A stretch of 64,000 nucleotides of DNA from Symploca sp. SIO1C2 (GCA_010672925.1 JAAHFP010000001.1:244603-308602); one strand, 5' to 3'. Counted from the stretch's first letter, positions 26,364 through 35,784 are shown. A program made the numbers and translations. Notes: a model not told the origin generated them from the sequence alone.

Positions 26364-27818
26364 CTATGGGTCACTTACGACCTTGTTCGCTCTTTGGTAA
26401 CCTAGCACCTCAGACTTAACCTCTAATGCCTGATCACAGCTAAAATGTCCTCCCTTAGGCTGGCAGCCAATCCAATAGGGAGAAGTAACAAAAAGCAACA
26501 GCGAGAAATAGCTGCCCCAAAACAGAACCACAATAAATTGCAAGTCTCTGCGAACTATCAAAATTGCCGCGATAGTCATGGTTAAAGCTACTGAAGCAAA
26601 AAACAATGCTAAAGACCAATTAACCAGATCTAGGCGACTAAAGTGAACGCTAAGAATACTCGCTGCTATGGCCATTAGGCTGAGACCAATACTCCAAAAA
26701 CGAGGAAAATTTTTATTACGAGGCCAATTCCACACTTCAGTAAGCAGCGCTCCTTCAGCAAGGGCTAAGGCTGGGTAGATAGGCAAAAAATCTCCAAAAT
26801 CTCCAGGTAGTTCTTTAAATATTACGGCAATCAACCCTAAATATAAGGCAACCGCACCTAAATATAAACCAGTCCAAACCAGCACCAGCTTAGCCCAACT
26901 CCAGTTGTAATTATTCCAGGCAAGATACAACCCGTAAGGCCAAAAAAGTATCCAGGGTACTGCAAATATTTCCCTCAGTATCAGGTTATACCAGGGAAAG
27001 TTAATGAGATTTGTCTCAACTGATGCCCAAAGTAGCCCTTGGAGTAGGCTAAATATATCTTTAGGAAGTAGACCTAGTTCTAGTAATCTAACAGCATACC
27101 AAGCTGTTGTTGGGGCAATACCAAGGAGTAAGCCATTCCACCAATAAACAGAGGTTAGTAGTCTTGGGGTGTCCCATCCTAGAAATAAGAGGGCAACTGT
27201 CAAGAGTAAAAGTCCTAGAAATAAACCTTTAGTTAGGCAAATTAAACCTAAGCCAATCCCTACAGCAAAAGACCAACGTAAGTCACGACGCGATCGCAAC
27301 ACACACCAAATCATCAGAACAATAAGACACAATACTATTCCATCTGTTAGTGCCAAGCGTCCATGATGGATAACAGGTAATAAAGTTAAATAAATTAAGC
27401 TAGAGAAAATTGCTGTTTGACGGGAGGGAAAAATTTCTCTACCAATGCCATACAGTAGCGGTACAGAAAAGGCAGTTAGGAGTGCACCAGGCAGACGTGC
27501 CATCCATAAACTATTGCCACCAATTTGATAAGCAGCAGTAATTAACCAATGAGGTAGAGGAGATTGAACTGGATTTGTTGTAATACCACCCGCTGGGTCA
27601 AGCCATTGTGAAAATTTTACTGATGTTCGTGGTATTTGCTCAGCAATCTGGGCAACCGTTTTTCCTCCTGCATCTGTTAGTGGCAGACTATCAAGATTGA
27701 TTAACAATAGCAGTAGTGCTGCTAGGAGTAGTACCAAAATCCATAGTCCCTCAAGCCAGCGTTCAGTTTTGCGAATTTTGTTTCCTGAGCGATCCCAAGT
27801 AAAAGTTTGATGATTCAT
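26364..27818 (-). CDS. GT39/ArnT-like membrane glycosyltransferase
   Basis: The 484-residue protein has about 11-12 membrane segments. The N-terminal catalytic loop follows the first segment (LINLDSLPLTDAGGKTVAQIAEQI), with an acidic residue where PMT/ArnT-type enzymes place their catalytic Asp. The HHGRLALTDGIVLCLIVLMIWCVLR segment is typical of the PMT superfamily. These enzymes transfer sugars from polyprenyl-phosphate donors to lipids or proteins on the periplasmic face. The acceptor is unknown and no lipid-A-modification cluster is nearby. The C-terminus carries a short soluble tail with two Cys. Confidence 0.85.
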   Translation of the reverse strand: MNHQTFTWDRSGNKIRKTERWLEGLWILVLLLAALLLLLINLDSLPLTDAGGKTVAQIAEQIPRTSVKFSQWLDPAGGITTNPVQSPLPHWLITAAYQIGGNSLWMARLPGALLTAFSVPLLYGIGREIFPSRQTAIFSSLIYLTLLPVIHHGRLALTDGIVLCLIVLMIWCVLRSRRDLRWSFAVGIGLGLICLTKGLFLGLLLLTVALLFLGWDTPRLLTSVYWWNGLLLGIAPTTAWYAVRLLELGLLPKDIFSLLQGLLWASVETNLINFPWYNLILREIFAVPWILFWPYGLYLAWNNYNWSWAKLVLVWTGLYLGAVALYLGLIAVIFKELPGDFGDFLPIYPALALAEGALLTEVWNWPRNKNFPRFWSIGLSLMAIAASILSVHFSRLDLVNWSLALFFASVALTMTIAAILIVRRDLQFIVVLFWGSYFSLLLFVTSPYWIGCQPKGGHFSCDQALEVKSEVLGYQRANKVVSDP

Positions 27819-28504
27819 CTTTAACCAACAATTCAGATTGCTGCTCGTTGTCAGTCTCCGTCCTTATTGACAATCCGACTTGCTGATCTCTCGCTTGTTT
27901 TTCACGGCAGCAATAGGCATCTCATTTAGGTGACTCTTTTCAATTATGTAACGAGAAACTCTCACTACCAAGGTTAGGTGGGCAATTATGACAGTGATCG
28001 CGACTGACTGATGCTAAAACAATACACTCTGGTAACCTCAAGCACATTGATTAATCTTTATCAGTCTATCACTATCAACTGTTGCTTCAAGCAAGAATTG
28101 GGGGCTAAGTCGGAGCGAGAACACTGCCTTAGTCCCAGCTAGGTGCTAAGATATCCGCAATGAATCATAATTTAACTTTTCTTTTCAAAAAAACATCAAA
28201 TTTGCCAAAATGAGAAATTACTCAACTATAACCAGTCTATCAAGCCAACTGCCAATCACTAAGGGCGAATTTTTGAGACAAGAGCATATATCATGGGTCA
28301 GGGTTGATGATCAAATGCATTTTTTATTAAAGAGGAGCAATAGCCAATTTTTTTAGTTTTAATTTAAAGATCAGACCTTTTGCTGATTTGCAATTACCAT
28401 ACTTATCAACTTACCCTGAAGTTATTGCCCAACCAAACTAATGCTTGTCAACGTAGAACATCAGACATTGAGACCTGAGTTGATCGCTTGCGACAGTTAC
28501 GCAT
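27819..28504. other. Long divergent intergenic region
   Basis: This 686-base gap separates the GT39 gene from the antiporter gene, which are divergent. I see no tRNA-like fold, riboswitch consensus or repeat, and no frame with a good start. A dyad CTTAG..CTAAG near 28130-28150 is weak. Confidence 0.4.
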
Positions 28505-30469
28505 ATGGAAGGATCATTTGAACTAACCCTACAGATGGTTATTGCCATCTTCGCTGGGATTAGTGCCCAGGTAATAGCAGAATACTTCAAAGTCCCTAGT
28601 ATCGTCTTTCTACTCATGTTTGGCGTCTTACTAGGACCAGATGGCTTTGGTTTGCTGCACCCACAGGCACTCGGAGTCGGTTTAGAAGTAATTGTTGCTC
28701 TTGCAGTAGCAGTTATTCTTTTCGAGGGAGGGCTCAACCTTGAGCTGCGAGCCTTGGGTAAAGTTTCCGGTAGTCTTAGAAACTTGGTGACCCTAGGAAC
28801 ACTGCTCACTTTGGTAGGGGGAGGAATGGCAGCTCACTGGCTGGCAGAATTTCCCTGGACTATAGCTTTTCTCTATGCATCTCTTGTAGTTGTTACTGGT
28901 CCGACTGTTATTGGTCCTCTGCTTAAACAAGTGAAAGTGGAGCGACGAGTAGCAACTATCCTCGAAGGGGAAGGTGTATTGATTGACCCAGTAGGAGCTA
29001 TCCTTGCGGTTGCTGTACTAGACACAATTGTCAACAGTGATGCTGGTCCAGCAGAAGCACTTATTGGTTTGAGCCTGCGCCTTGGTATTGGTGCTCTTAT
29101 CGGTGGTATGGGTGGTTGGTTATTGAGCTTGTTTCTCAAACGCGCTGACTTTATCTCAGACAACCTCAAAAGTTTAGTAGTTTTGGCCAGCATGTGGGGC
29201 TTATTTGGCTTGGCACAGATGATTCGTTCGGAATCAGGGTTAATGGCAACTGTGCTAGCTGGCATTGTTCTGGGAGCTTCTGAACTTCCGGAAGAGCGCT
29301 TGTTGCGAAGATTTAAAGGACAATTGACAGTTCTTGGTGTTTCAGTGCTGTTCATTCTCTTATCAGCTGATCTGTCCATTGCCAGTGTCTTTGCCTTGGG
29401 TTGGGGTAGCCTGTTTACCGTCTTTGTGCTGATGTTTGTGGTACGCCCCATTAGTGTTGCTTTGTGTACCTGGAACAGTGATCTCAAATGGCGACAGAAA
29501 ATATTTTTGTCTTGGATTTGTCCCAAAGGTATTGTTAGTGCCTCAGTTGCTTCCTTATTTGCAATTATCTTGACAGAAAGGGGGATTAATGGTGGTGACT
29601 CGATTAAAGCCTTAGTTTTCCTTACTATTATGGTGACAGTCTTTTTACAAGGACTGACAGCTCGTTGGGTTGCCAAATGGTTACAGCTCAACCCAGAAGA
29701 GAAAGCAACGGGTGCAGTAATTATTGGTTGTAATCCTCTGAGCCGCTTGATAGCCCGTTTGTTCCAAGAAAGGGGACAATCTGTTGTACTCATTGATACC
29801 GATCCAGAAGCCTGCCAAAAAGCAGAAGAAGAAAATCTGCGAGTTTTCCAAAGCAGTGGTTTGGATATTGACGTTTTAGAGGAGGCGGGACTTGAATCAA
29901 TGGGGACATTCCTGGCCATGACTCATAATGGTGAAGTTAATGTTGTTTTAGCTCAACGGGCTGCTGAGGAGTTTGAACCACCGCGAGTGCTGGCAGTTTT
30001 TCCTCGTGATCGTCAAGCCAGTAATTCAACTAATAAAACCAAAGTCACTCAGGCTTTTGTCCCACAACTTCCGATCAAATCTTGGAATCAGTACCTTAGT
30101 GATGGTCAAGTGAAGCTTGGCTCAACGTCATTAAGGGAACCAGGGGTTGAATTTCAGCGAGCTCATTTACAAGCTTTAATTCGTGCTGGAGAGTTGGTTC
30201 CTTTACTTTGGGAACGGGAGGGTAAATTTAAAGTAGCGGGTGCGATGGAAAAATGGCAAACTGGAGACCAAATTATTTACCTGTTGCACGATCCAAGACC
30301 CAAACTATTGAAACGCTTATCTGGTGGCAACTCTTCCTCTAGATTGGCGGTAGAGAAGTTGCAAGAAGTTGAAGAAATTCCCATTTCTGCTCCCGTTTCA
30401 GGGGCTGTCATTGAGGAGATCGTTAAATCTTCTGATGAGCAAGTTGTGCAGCCTCCTGCTTCAAGTTAA
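28505..30469 (+). CDS. CPA1-type sodium/proton antiporter with C-terminal RCK domain
   Basis: The 654-residue protein has about 12 membrane segments (residues 5-390). These include the CPA1 core motifs VAVILFEGGLNL and EGEGVLIDPVGAILAVAVLDTI, where the Asp is the expected ion-binding residue. Residues 400-520 form an RCK/TrkA-N Rossmann domain (AVIIGCNPLSRLIARLFQERGQ, VVLIDTDPEAC) and 520-620 a TrkA-C-like part. Nucleotide binding to RCK likely gates cation exchange. A Pro/Ser/Glu tail follows. It belongs to the NhaS/NhaP-type antiporters used by cyanobacteria for salt and pH balance; which subtype cannot be fixed here. Confidence 0.9.
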   Translation: MEGSFELTLQMVIAIFAGISAQVIAEYFKVPSIVFLLMFGVLLGPDGFGLLHPQALGVGLEVIVALAVAVILFEGGLNLELRALGKVSGSLRNLVTLGTLLTLVGGGMAAHWLAEFPWTIAFLYASLVVVTGPTVIGPLLKQVKVERRVATILEGEGVLIDPVGAILAVAVLDTIVNSDAGPAEALIGLSLRLGIGALIGGMGGWLLSLFLKRADFISDNLKSLVVLASMWGLFGLAQMIRSESGLMATVLAGIVLGASELPEERLLRRFKGQLTVLGVSVLFILLSADLSIASVFALGWGSLFTVFVLMFVVRPISVALCTWNSDLKWRQKIFLSWICPKGIVSASVASLFAIILTERGINGGDSIKALVFLTIMVTVFLQGLTARWVAKWLQLNPEEKATGAVIIGCNPLSRLIARLFQERGQSVVLIDTDPEACQKAEEENLRVFQSSGLDIDVLEEAGLESMGTFLAMTHNGEVNVVLAQRAAEEFEPPRVLAVFPRDRQASNSTNKTKVTQAFVPQLPIKSWNQYLSDGQVKLGSTSLREPGVEFQRAHLQALIRAGELVPLLWEREGKFKVAGAMEKWQTGDQIIYLLHDPRPKLLKRLSGGNSSSRLAVEKLQEVEEIPISAPVSGAVIEEIVKSSDEQVVQPPASS

Positions 30470-30470
30470 G

Positions 30471-30517
30471 TTGGTCATTGGTCATTAGTCATTAGTCATT
30501 GGTTATTGATCATTGGT
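30471..30517. repeat. TTGGTCA/TTAGTCA heptamer repeat
   Basis: Degenerate TTGGTCA and TTAGTCA units follow the antiporter stop codon. The same heptamer forms an exact six-copy array at 59083-59124. Confidence 0.75.
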
Positions 30518-30625
30518 GACAAGTTGAAGTGTCTTGCATTTTGTCAACTCCTATATATGGCTTTTGGGGGGTCAAAAAACCCTATACATATATGGAAAGC
30601 AACAAAAGGCTACAAACAACAAACA

Positions 30626-31330
30626 TTAATTTAAATATTGCACCCAAGCTTCCATGGTCTTTGGTGAACCATACCACAGTCCCTCCCTCCTCGGTGAATG
30701 CAACACCTCTTCCAAAGTGAGGTTAGTTGCACCAACTAAATGAGCTGCTGCAATCGGGGTGATACCATCTCCCCAACAGTTTCCCTGTCCGCAAGTCAGT
30801 TCATAACTGTTGTAAGCTAACCAACTGCCTAGTCGGCGTTTGCCATAGATTGATTTCCCGGCAACACAAACATAATGAACATCCTGGTAAAAAGCACCGG
30901 GATAATTAATATTGACAAAATCTAGATTCCTTTTTGTCCAACGTTCTTGGGATAAGTGGGGGGTTCCCAAAGTAATCAAAGTTGCAATGTAGACGCGAGC
31001 ATTCCACAAACCTCTAGCTGAATCTGAGACATCTCCATGAATGGTATAGGGTTTTTCCCCTAGGTAAATCCGAGCAATCCAGCCACCAGCAGAATGACCA
31101 ATCAGGTTAACTTTAGTAGTATGGTATTTTTCCAGTTGTTGTTTGATTGTTTGGTTGAGTTTACTCAATATCGGCACCATCGAACGACCACCGAGAGTAG
31201 GGAACCAATCTCTTTGTCTTAGTGGAACAGTGACAGTAGGATATCCCAATTTTTGTAGAGATTCTTCTAAAGAACTGTATTCACGGGCACTGGCAAAATA
31301 ACCCGGTAAGATCACAGTTGGTAGCGACAT
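30626..31330 (-). CDS. Alpha/beta-hydrolase, lipase-like
   Basis: The 234-residue protein has an alpha/beta-hydrolase fold: the first strand VILPGYFASAREYSSLEESL, the nucleophile elbow GHSAGGW (Ser near residue 80), ATLITLGTPHL, and GDGITPIAAAHLVGA with the probable Asp. This pattern (GTPH near the nucleophile) is typical of cytosolic lipase/PGAP1-like hydrolases found in cyanobacteria and plastids. The substrate is unknown. Its start lies only 31 bases from the divergent cobI start, so the two promoters overlap. Confidence 0.85.
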   Translation of the reverse strand: MSLPTVILPGYFASAREYSSLEESLQKLGYPTVTVPLRQRDWFPTLGGRSMVPILSKLNQTIKQQLEKYHTTKVNLIGHSAGGWIARIYLGEKPYTIHGDVSDSARGLWNARVYIATLITLGTPHLSQERWTKRNLDFVNINYPGAFYQDVHYVCVAGKSIYGKRRLGSWLAYNSYELTCGQGNCWGDGITPIAAAHLVGATNLTLEEVLHSPRREGLWYGSPKTMEAWVQYLN

Positions 31331-31361
31331 TGTTAATTTAAACTCTAAATTTTGGATAGTT

Positions 31362-32078
31362 GTGCAACTAGGTACACTCTATGGTATTAGTGTAGGGCCA
31401 GGTGACCCCGAATTAATCACCCTCAAAGGATTGCGTGTCCTCAAAAAATCACCAGTAGTAGCATTCCCAGCTGGAAGCAAGGGTAAACCGGGGATTGCTC
31501 AGTTAATTGTCGAGCAATGGCTCAACAAGCATCAAATACAACTGCCATTAAATTTTCCTTATGTTCAGGATCAGGTTACCTTGAATCAAGCATGGCAACA
31601 AGCAGCAGAGCAAGTCTGGCAATATCTAGATTTAGGTCAAGATGTCGCTTTTGTCTGTGAAGGGGATATTAGTTTTTACAGCACCTTTACTTATTTAGCT
31701 AAAACATTACAACAGGTACATCCTCAGAGTCTTGTAGAGAGGATACCAGGAGTCTCTTCTCCCTTCGCTGCTGCTTCAGCAAAGGGAGAACCTTTAACAG
31801 TGCGCTCTGATCGCCTTGCTATACTGCCTGCTCTCTACAATGTAGAAGAACTCGAAACAATTTTAGATTGGGCAGACGTCGTAGTTTTAATGAAAATAAG
31901 TTCAGTTTATCCCCAAGTGTGGAAAGTACTCCAGAGGCGTCAACTGCTGGAAAATGCTGTTGTTGTAGAAAGAGCAACCTTACCGGAGGAAGTAATTTAT
32001 GCTGATTTACGCGATCGCCCCACTCTAAAATTGCCCTATTTTTCTTTACTAATTGTGAAGGTTACCCAATCCATTTAG
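31362..32078 (+). CDS. cobI: Precorrin-2 C20-methyltransferase
   Basis: CobI/CbiL adds the C20 methyl group to precorrin-2 in cobalamin synthesis, using SAM. The 238-residue protein has the tetrapyrrole-methylase signatures LYGISVGPGDPELITLKGLRVL at the N-terminus, VAFVCEGDISFYSTF near residue 100 and VERIPGVSSPFAAAS near residue 127. The start is GTG at 31362. It stands alone between an unrelated divergent hydrolase and a TonB-like gene, so the cobalamin pathway is scattered in this genome (cobD is at 23.6-24.5 kb). Confidence 0.93.
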   Translation: MQLGTLYGISVGPGDPELITLKGLRVLKKSPVVAFPAGSKGKPGIAQLIVEQWLNKHQIQLPLNFPYVQDQVTLNQAWQQAAEQVWQYLDLGQDVAFVCEGDISFYSTFTYLAKTLQQVHPQSLVERIPGVSSPFAAASAKGEPLTVRSDRLAILPALYNVEELETILDWADVVVLMKISSVYPQVWKVLQRRQLLENAVVVERATLPEEVIYADLRDRPTLKLPYFSLLIVKVTQSI

Positions 32079-32196
32079 TTAAACTAGTAAAAATTACTCC
32101 TTCCTCAGCACAAAATTACCTAATATTCTTCCTTTGTGCCCTGGTGGGATTGGTGTGGTTCTTTCAATCGGTCAAGGCTCGTAAACTCTAACTACT

Positions 32197-33819
32197 ATGT
32201 CCTACTCTTCTTTTCTGAAACACTTCCCTGACAAACTAGCCCAGCCTACCGGTATTGCTGTGATGGCTTCTGTCGTTGTCCATTCATTAGTAGCAATAAC
32301 TTTACCCTATTGGCCTGTTTTTTCCAGTGAACAAGCAAATGAGTTACGGGAAGTAGAACTAGTTGAGTTAACACCAGAAATGGCAAGCCGCCTTCCACCC
32401 CCTCCCAAGCCGCCGGAACCAGTATTGCTAGCACCATCCCAACCTCCTTCCACTTCCTCTCAGAAACCGGCTCAAAATAAGGATCTTGAGAAGCTATTGA
32501 CTACTCCTCGTCAACCAGTTGTGCGCAGGAACAGAACCCAATCACCTAACAAACAATTGAACCGTAAAAGGAATGCTGTTTTAATCAGACCGGGTTTTAC
32601 TGGCAAAAATGTCAAGATACCAGAACTTGAGAGTCAAGGGGTTCAACCTCGTAAGTTTAGGCGTGAAGATCTTGCTGCGCTGACAACTAGACCGAATATT
32701 GCCACTAGACCAAATATTACAACTACGCCAAGTATTATTCCAGGAGGGTTGAGAAGTAGTACATTTTTTCCACCGGAGCAGCCGAATAATAATACATTCT
32801 TGACACCACAGCAGCCGAACAACAATACATTCTTGACATCAAAACCGTTCGACAATAGCACATTTTTTACACCAGAGCAACCAAATAATAATACATTCTT
32901 GACACCACAGCAACTAAATGAGGGTTCATTCTTGCCACCGGAGCAGACCAATGATAATCCACCTCCTTCACCAGAGCAGACCAACGATAATCCACCTCCT
33001 TCAACAGAACAACCGAATAATGAGACAGCATTGGTCCCCCAGCGTCCGGGAAGCCCTGAGGAAAAAATAAAGAGAATGCGGGCTAGCATAACCCCTAATG
33101 AAGAAAACACTAGTCCTGAGGAAGCTGAAGAAAATATTAAGAAGTTGCAGGAAGAATGGAACCAGGATGAATCTGCCGCAACACAAGCATCTGTTCTGGG
33201 TAGCTATCCAACACTTGCTTGCTATAAGAAATTAGAAGGTACTAGTGTCGTTGGGGTTTTGGTTGGTTCTGATGGTAAAGCGACTCAACAGCAGTTGATT
33301 CAAAGCGCAGGTTACCCCCTTTTTGATGAGCAGGCACAACAAGATATTCAGTCTCGCAGTTTTGAAAATAAAACTGGGGAGTCTAAGTTCTACCGTGTAA
33401 ACGTCAACTTTGAGTACAACAAAGATATTTGTCCTTTTTCGAGGGGCTCCAAAAAGTCAACTCCAGAAGATACTACTAGTCCTGAAGAATCAACCACTCA
33501 ACAGTCAACATCAGAAGGAGCTGATTCTGAGAAAAAGACTACTCAGCAATCAACATCAGAAGATTCTGATTCTGAGGAAAAGGCTACCCAACAGCCAACA
33601 TCAGAAGATTCTGATTCTGAGGAAAAGGCTACCCAACAGCCAACATTAGAAGATTCTGATTCTGAGGAAAAGGCTACCCAACAGCCAACATTAGAAGATT
33701 CTGATTCTGAGGAAAAGGCTACCCAACAGCCAACATCAGAAGATTCTGATTCTGAGGAAAAGGCTACCCAACAGCCAGCATCAGAAGACTCTGATTCTGA
33801 AAAATCAATTGATGATTGA
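32197..33819 (+). CDS. TonB-like energy transducer with long repeat regions
   Basis: The 540-residue protein has one N-terminal membrane segment (about 19-42), then ELREVELVELTPEMASRLPPPPKPPEP, a Pro-rich periplasmic region typical of TonB. Residues 185-285 consist of degenerate PEQPNNNTFLTPQ and PEQTNDNPPPS repeats. A TonB-C-like domain follows at about 335-410 (SYPTLACYKKLEGTSVVGVLVGSDGKA, QSAGYPLFDEQAQQDIQSRSF). Unusually, about 130 residues follow it, ending in seven near-identical 15-residue acidic repeats (ATQQPTSEDSDSEEK). No exbB/exbD genes are adjacent. It may energise outer-membrane import, or be a structural relative. Confidence 0.75.
   Translation: MSYSSFLKHFPDKLAQPTGIAVMASVVVHSLVAITLPYWPVFSSEQANELREVELVELTPEMASRLPPPPKPPEPVLLAPSQPPSTSSQKPAQNKDLEKLLTTPRQPVVRRNRTQSPNKQLNRKRNAVLIRPGFTGKNVKIPELESQGVQPRKFRREDLAALTTRPNIATRPNITTTPSIIPGGLRSSTFFPPEQPNNNTFLTPQQPNNNTFLTSKPFDNSTFFTPEQPNNNTFLTPQQLNEGSFLPPEQTNDNPPPSPEQTNDNPPPSTEQPNNETALVPQRPGSPEEKIKRMRASITPNEENTSPEEAEENIKKLQEEWNQDESAATQASVLGSYPTLACYKKLEGTSVVGVLVGSDGKATQQQLIQSAGYPLFDEQAQQDIQSRSFENKTGESKFYRVNVNFEYNKDICPFSRGSKKSTPEDTTSPEESTTQQSTSEGADSEKKTTQQSTSEDSDSEEKATQQPTSEDSDSEEKATQQPTLEDSDSEEKATQQPTLEDSDSEEKATQQPTSEDSDSEEKATQQPASEDSDSEKSIDD
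32757..33026 (+). repeat. Degenerate in-frame repeats in the TonB-like gene
   Basis: Units of about 33-39 bp encode PEQPNNNTFLTPQ-type and EQTNDNPPPSP-type peptides. Several copies differ by point changes, indicating older expansion than the 3' array. Confidence 0.75.
33493..33804 (+). repeat. 45-bp tandem repeat array, seven units
   Basis: Seven in-frame 45-bp units encode TTQQSTSEGADSEKK, TTQQSTSEDSDSEEK, three ATQQPT(S/L)EDSDSEEK variants and related ends. The middle units are nearly identical at DNA level, indicating recent expansion. The array keeps the reading frame for any unit number. Confidence 0.95.
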
Positions 33820-33893
33820 GTGATATCAAATCCGGTTACATCAGAATTGTATAGCACACTATCATTAAGGTTCTAGATGAAATCGCCCAAATA

Positions 33894-34916
33894 TTATCTT
33901 TGAGCATTTTTCTGAGCATATGCCAAGCCTTCCCGGTATTGTACAGCTTTTTGCTGGGCTACCTGATATTTGGGACTAGACTCTGGAACTGCTTCCATAT
34001 TCTCAGCAGCTTTAAGCCACAAAGACGCGACAGCTTCCCACTCTTGAGCTGTTTCGGCAGTCTGAGTTAGATTAGCAGCTTCCATAGCTTGATTAACGGC
34101 TTGGTTAAATGGAGCTTGTTGCGCTTGTGGAGCAGCTACTGGTGATGGGCTACTGGGAACTGGAGCAGGGGACTGTCTGTCAAATCCCAGTATGTACACT
34201 ACTCCCCAGAAAATGATTACTATAGTAATCATTAGCAAGGACAATAACATCTGCTGTCTCCTGTTATCTCTTGCCGATACAGAATTAGGATTCCCAACTT
34301 GTGATTGATACTGAGATCTGCGGGATTCCTGACGTAATTGCTCTAGTTCCCTTTCAATGTCATCACTCCATGATGTCCCTGTTGTCGGTTGGCTTTCCGA
34401 GGCAGTTTTATTAGGACTACCAATAATTTGGAGAAAGCTCCAATAACCCAACCCTAACAAAACTAATAAAGCGATTAAAAAGAACCAGGAGGGTATATAG
34501 GAAAAGAACAAGAAGCTAACTTTTGAAGCAAACCATCCTAATACCAGATATACTAACCCCAATACTGCTAATCCCTGCAGCAGGCGGAAACCATAAATTT
34601 GAGATAAAGCTAATCTGGTGCGCGTTAGCCATATGGATGCTCCTACGTAATAGGGAGGAACTAGCAGTAGTAAAAAATCTGCTTCCTCAACAATTTTTGA
34701 CCAACCCCCTGTACTATTGGCATATGCTAGGTATCCAATCCACAACAGTAGACTTAGCAATGCCAAGCTCATATTGATTGATAAAACGTAAGGTTCTTCC
34801 TTTTTTCCGGGAACCGCAAGGCAAATTGACCAAGCAAGCCAGGGAGCAATAAGGAAAGTCAACACAAGTTCATTGCGATGCTCTGTAAACCAGAGAAACA
34901 GAGATTGCAGAGTCAT
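33894..34916 (-). CDS. Multi-pass membrane protein with C-terminal TPR-like helix pair
   Basis: The 340-residue protein has about five N-terminal membrane segments (residues 15-165). A charged cytosolic stretch follows (SDDIERELEQLRQESRRSQYQ), then another membrane segment at about 222-243 and a Pro/Ala linker. The C-terminal segment contains ANLTQTAETAQEWEAVASLWLKAAENMEAVPESSPKY. That last motif, with VPxSSPxYxxAQQK, recurs in many cyanobacterial proteins and looks like a short TPR. The function is unknown. It is convergent with the TonB-like gene. Confidence 0.7.
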   Translation of the reverse strand: MTLQSLFLWFTEHRNELVLTFLIAPWLAWSICLAVPGKKEEPYVLSINMSLALLSLLLWIGYLAYANSTGGWSKIVEEADFLLLLVPPYYVGASIWLTRTRLALSQIYGFRLLQGLAVLGLVYLVLGWFASKVSFLFFSYIPSWFFLIALLVLLGLGYWSFLQIIGSPNKTASESQPTTGTSWSDDIERELEQLRQESRRSQYQSQVGNPNSVSARDNRRQQMLLSLLMITIVIIFWGVVYILGFDRQSPAPVPSSPSPVAAPQAQQAPFNQAVNQAMEAANLTQTAETAQEWEAVASLWLKAAENMEAVPESSPKYQVAQQKAVQYREGLAYAQKNAQR

Positions 34917-34993
34917 GGAAGTTGGGGATGGAAGTTAATGAGTCTATCTTGGCATTTTTTCCACTAATTCTCCAGTAGAGGTGTTAAAAATAA

Positions 34994-35021
34994 GGCAGAG
35001 GGCAGAGGGCAGAGGGCAGAA
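34994..35021. repeat. GGCAGAG heptamer, four copies
   Basis: Three exact GGCAGAG units and a fourth GGCAGAA unit head to tail, directly fused to the dispersed repeat that follows. Confidence 0.85.
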
Positions 35022-35094
35022 GGATCCAAGGAAAGGAAGAAAGTTGCAAGGTAGAAGGTAATTATAATTGTTTATCCGAACTTGATATGACACC
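35015..35094 (+). repeat. Dispersed repeat of about 80 bp, copy B
   Basis: Matches 26273-26353 over its length (ATCCAAGG..AAAGTTGCAAGGTAGAAGG, TTTATCCGAACTTGATATGACACC). Both copies lie in intergenic gaps. Confidence 0.7.
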
Positions 35095-35226
35095 TAACAC
35101 CTTTTATTGATATGCCAGTTTAAAAAGAGTCTACTAAAAACAATTCTTTGGAACCTCTAGTTGCTCCACAACGACTGGTTATAGTAACAAAGCAAAAATG
35201 ACGTTTATCCATTAATGGAGTTAACC

Positions 35227-35784
35227 ATGAAGTATTCAAGGAAGTCTATCTATGCTATTTCTGCTTTAGCTGCTACGATGATTATTCCAGTTGTAGTTTC
35301 TGCTGGTAATGCTTCAGCTGAAACAAGAGTAATTGCAGAGCAAGCTCATACAAGAGGGACGGATGCTAACTATATTGGTGGTGGTGTAGCAGCAGGTATT
35401 ACTAATGGTGGACAAGATGGAGATGCAGCCAATCTCGGTATCAATATTCAGGGTCGTTTAACTACTCCTCAAGCACCAGTTTCTTTACGTGGTGCAGTGC
35501 TTGCTGGGGAAGAAACTACTGCTATTATGCCCATACTTTCTTATGATGTTGGTGTTACTAAAAATACTAATGTTTATGTTGGTGGTGGCTATTCTTTTGT
35601 TGAAGAAGATGGCAAACCTTCACCTTTAGGTAACCGTGATTCAGTCGTATTGACAGCTGGTGCTGAAACCGAATTTGCTCATAATATTGTTGGCTACACT
35701 GATGTCAAAGTTGGTATCAATGCTTACGAAAATAGTCCAGCTGAAGCAGTAAGTTTACAAGCCGGTGTGGGCTATAGTTTCTAA
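35227..35784 (+). CDS. Small outer-membrane beta-barrel protein
   Basis: The 185-residue product has an N-terminal signal peptide (MKYSRKSIYAISALAATMIIPVVVSAGNASA). About 150 residues of alternating beta-strand sequence follow (YIGGGVAAGITNG, LGINIQGRL, VYVGGGYSF, DVKVGINAY), ending AGVGYSF with the terminal Phe typical of outer-membrane barrels. The length fits an eight-stranded OmpA/OmpW-like barrel. The ATG at 35227 has GGAG seven bases upstream and is preferred to an ATG 12 bases earlier. The function is unknown. Confidence 0.75.
   Translation: MKYSRKSIYAISALAATMIIPVVVSAGNASAETRVIAEQAHTRGTDANYIGGGVAAGITNGGQDGDAANLGINIQGRLTTPQAPVSLRGAVLAGEETTAIMPILSYDVGVTKNTNVYVGGGYSFVEEDGKPSPLGNRDSVVLTAGAETEFAHNIVGYTDVKVGINAYENSPAEAVSLQAGVGYSF

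Larger units (their letters stand above)
34917..35226. other. Intergenic region with two repeat types
   Basis: It contains a GGCAGAG heptamer array (34994-35021) running into a copy of a dispersed repeat of about 80 bp (35015-35094), then the promoter region of the beta-barrel gene. A GGAG precedes the ATG at 35227. Confidence 0.6.

Noticed and set aside
28873..29919. 348-codon open frame on the minus strand opposite the antiporter gene
   Set aside because: It lies fully inside the CPA1/RCK coding region, has Ser/Arg/Thr/Pro-rich composition without any domain, and no promoter or ribosome-binding site; it is a shadow of codon bias.
23560..32078. Cobalamin riboswitch near cobD or cobI
   Set aside because: cobI has only 31 upstream bases before a divergent gene and cobD has an 80-base gap; no B12-box-like sequence is visible.
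32643..33857. Minus-strand frames across the TonB-like gene with repeated SESESSDVGCWVAF or GGKNVLLF-type peptides
   Set aside because: These are translations of the tandem repeats in the wrong strand and have no start signals.
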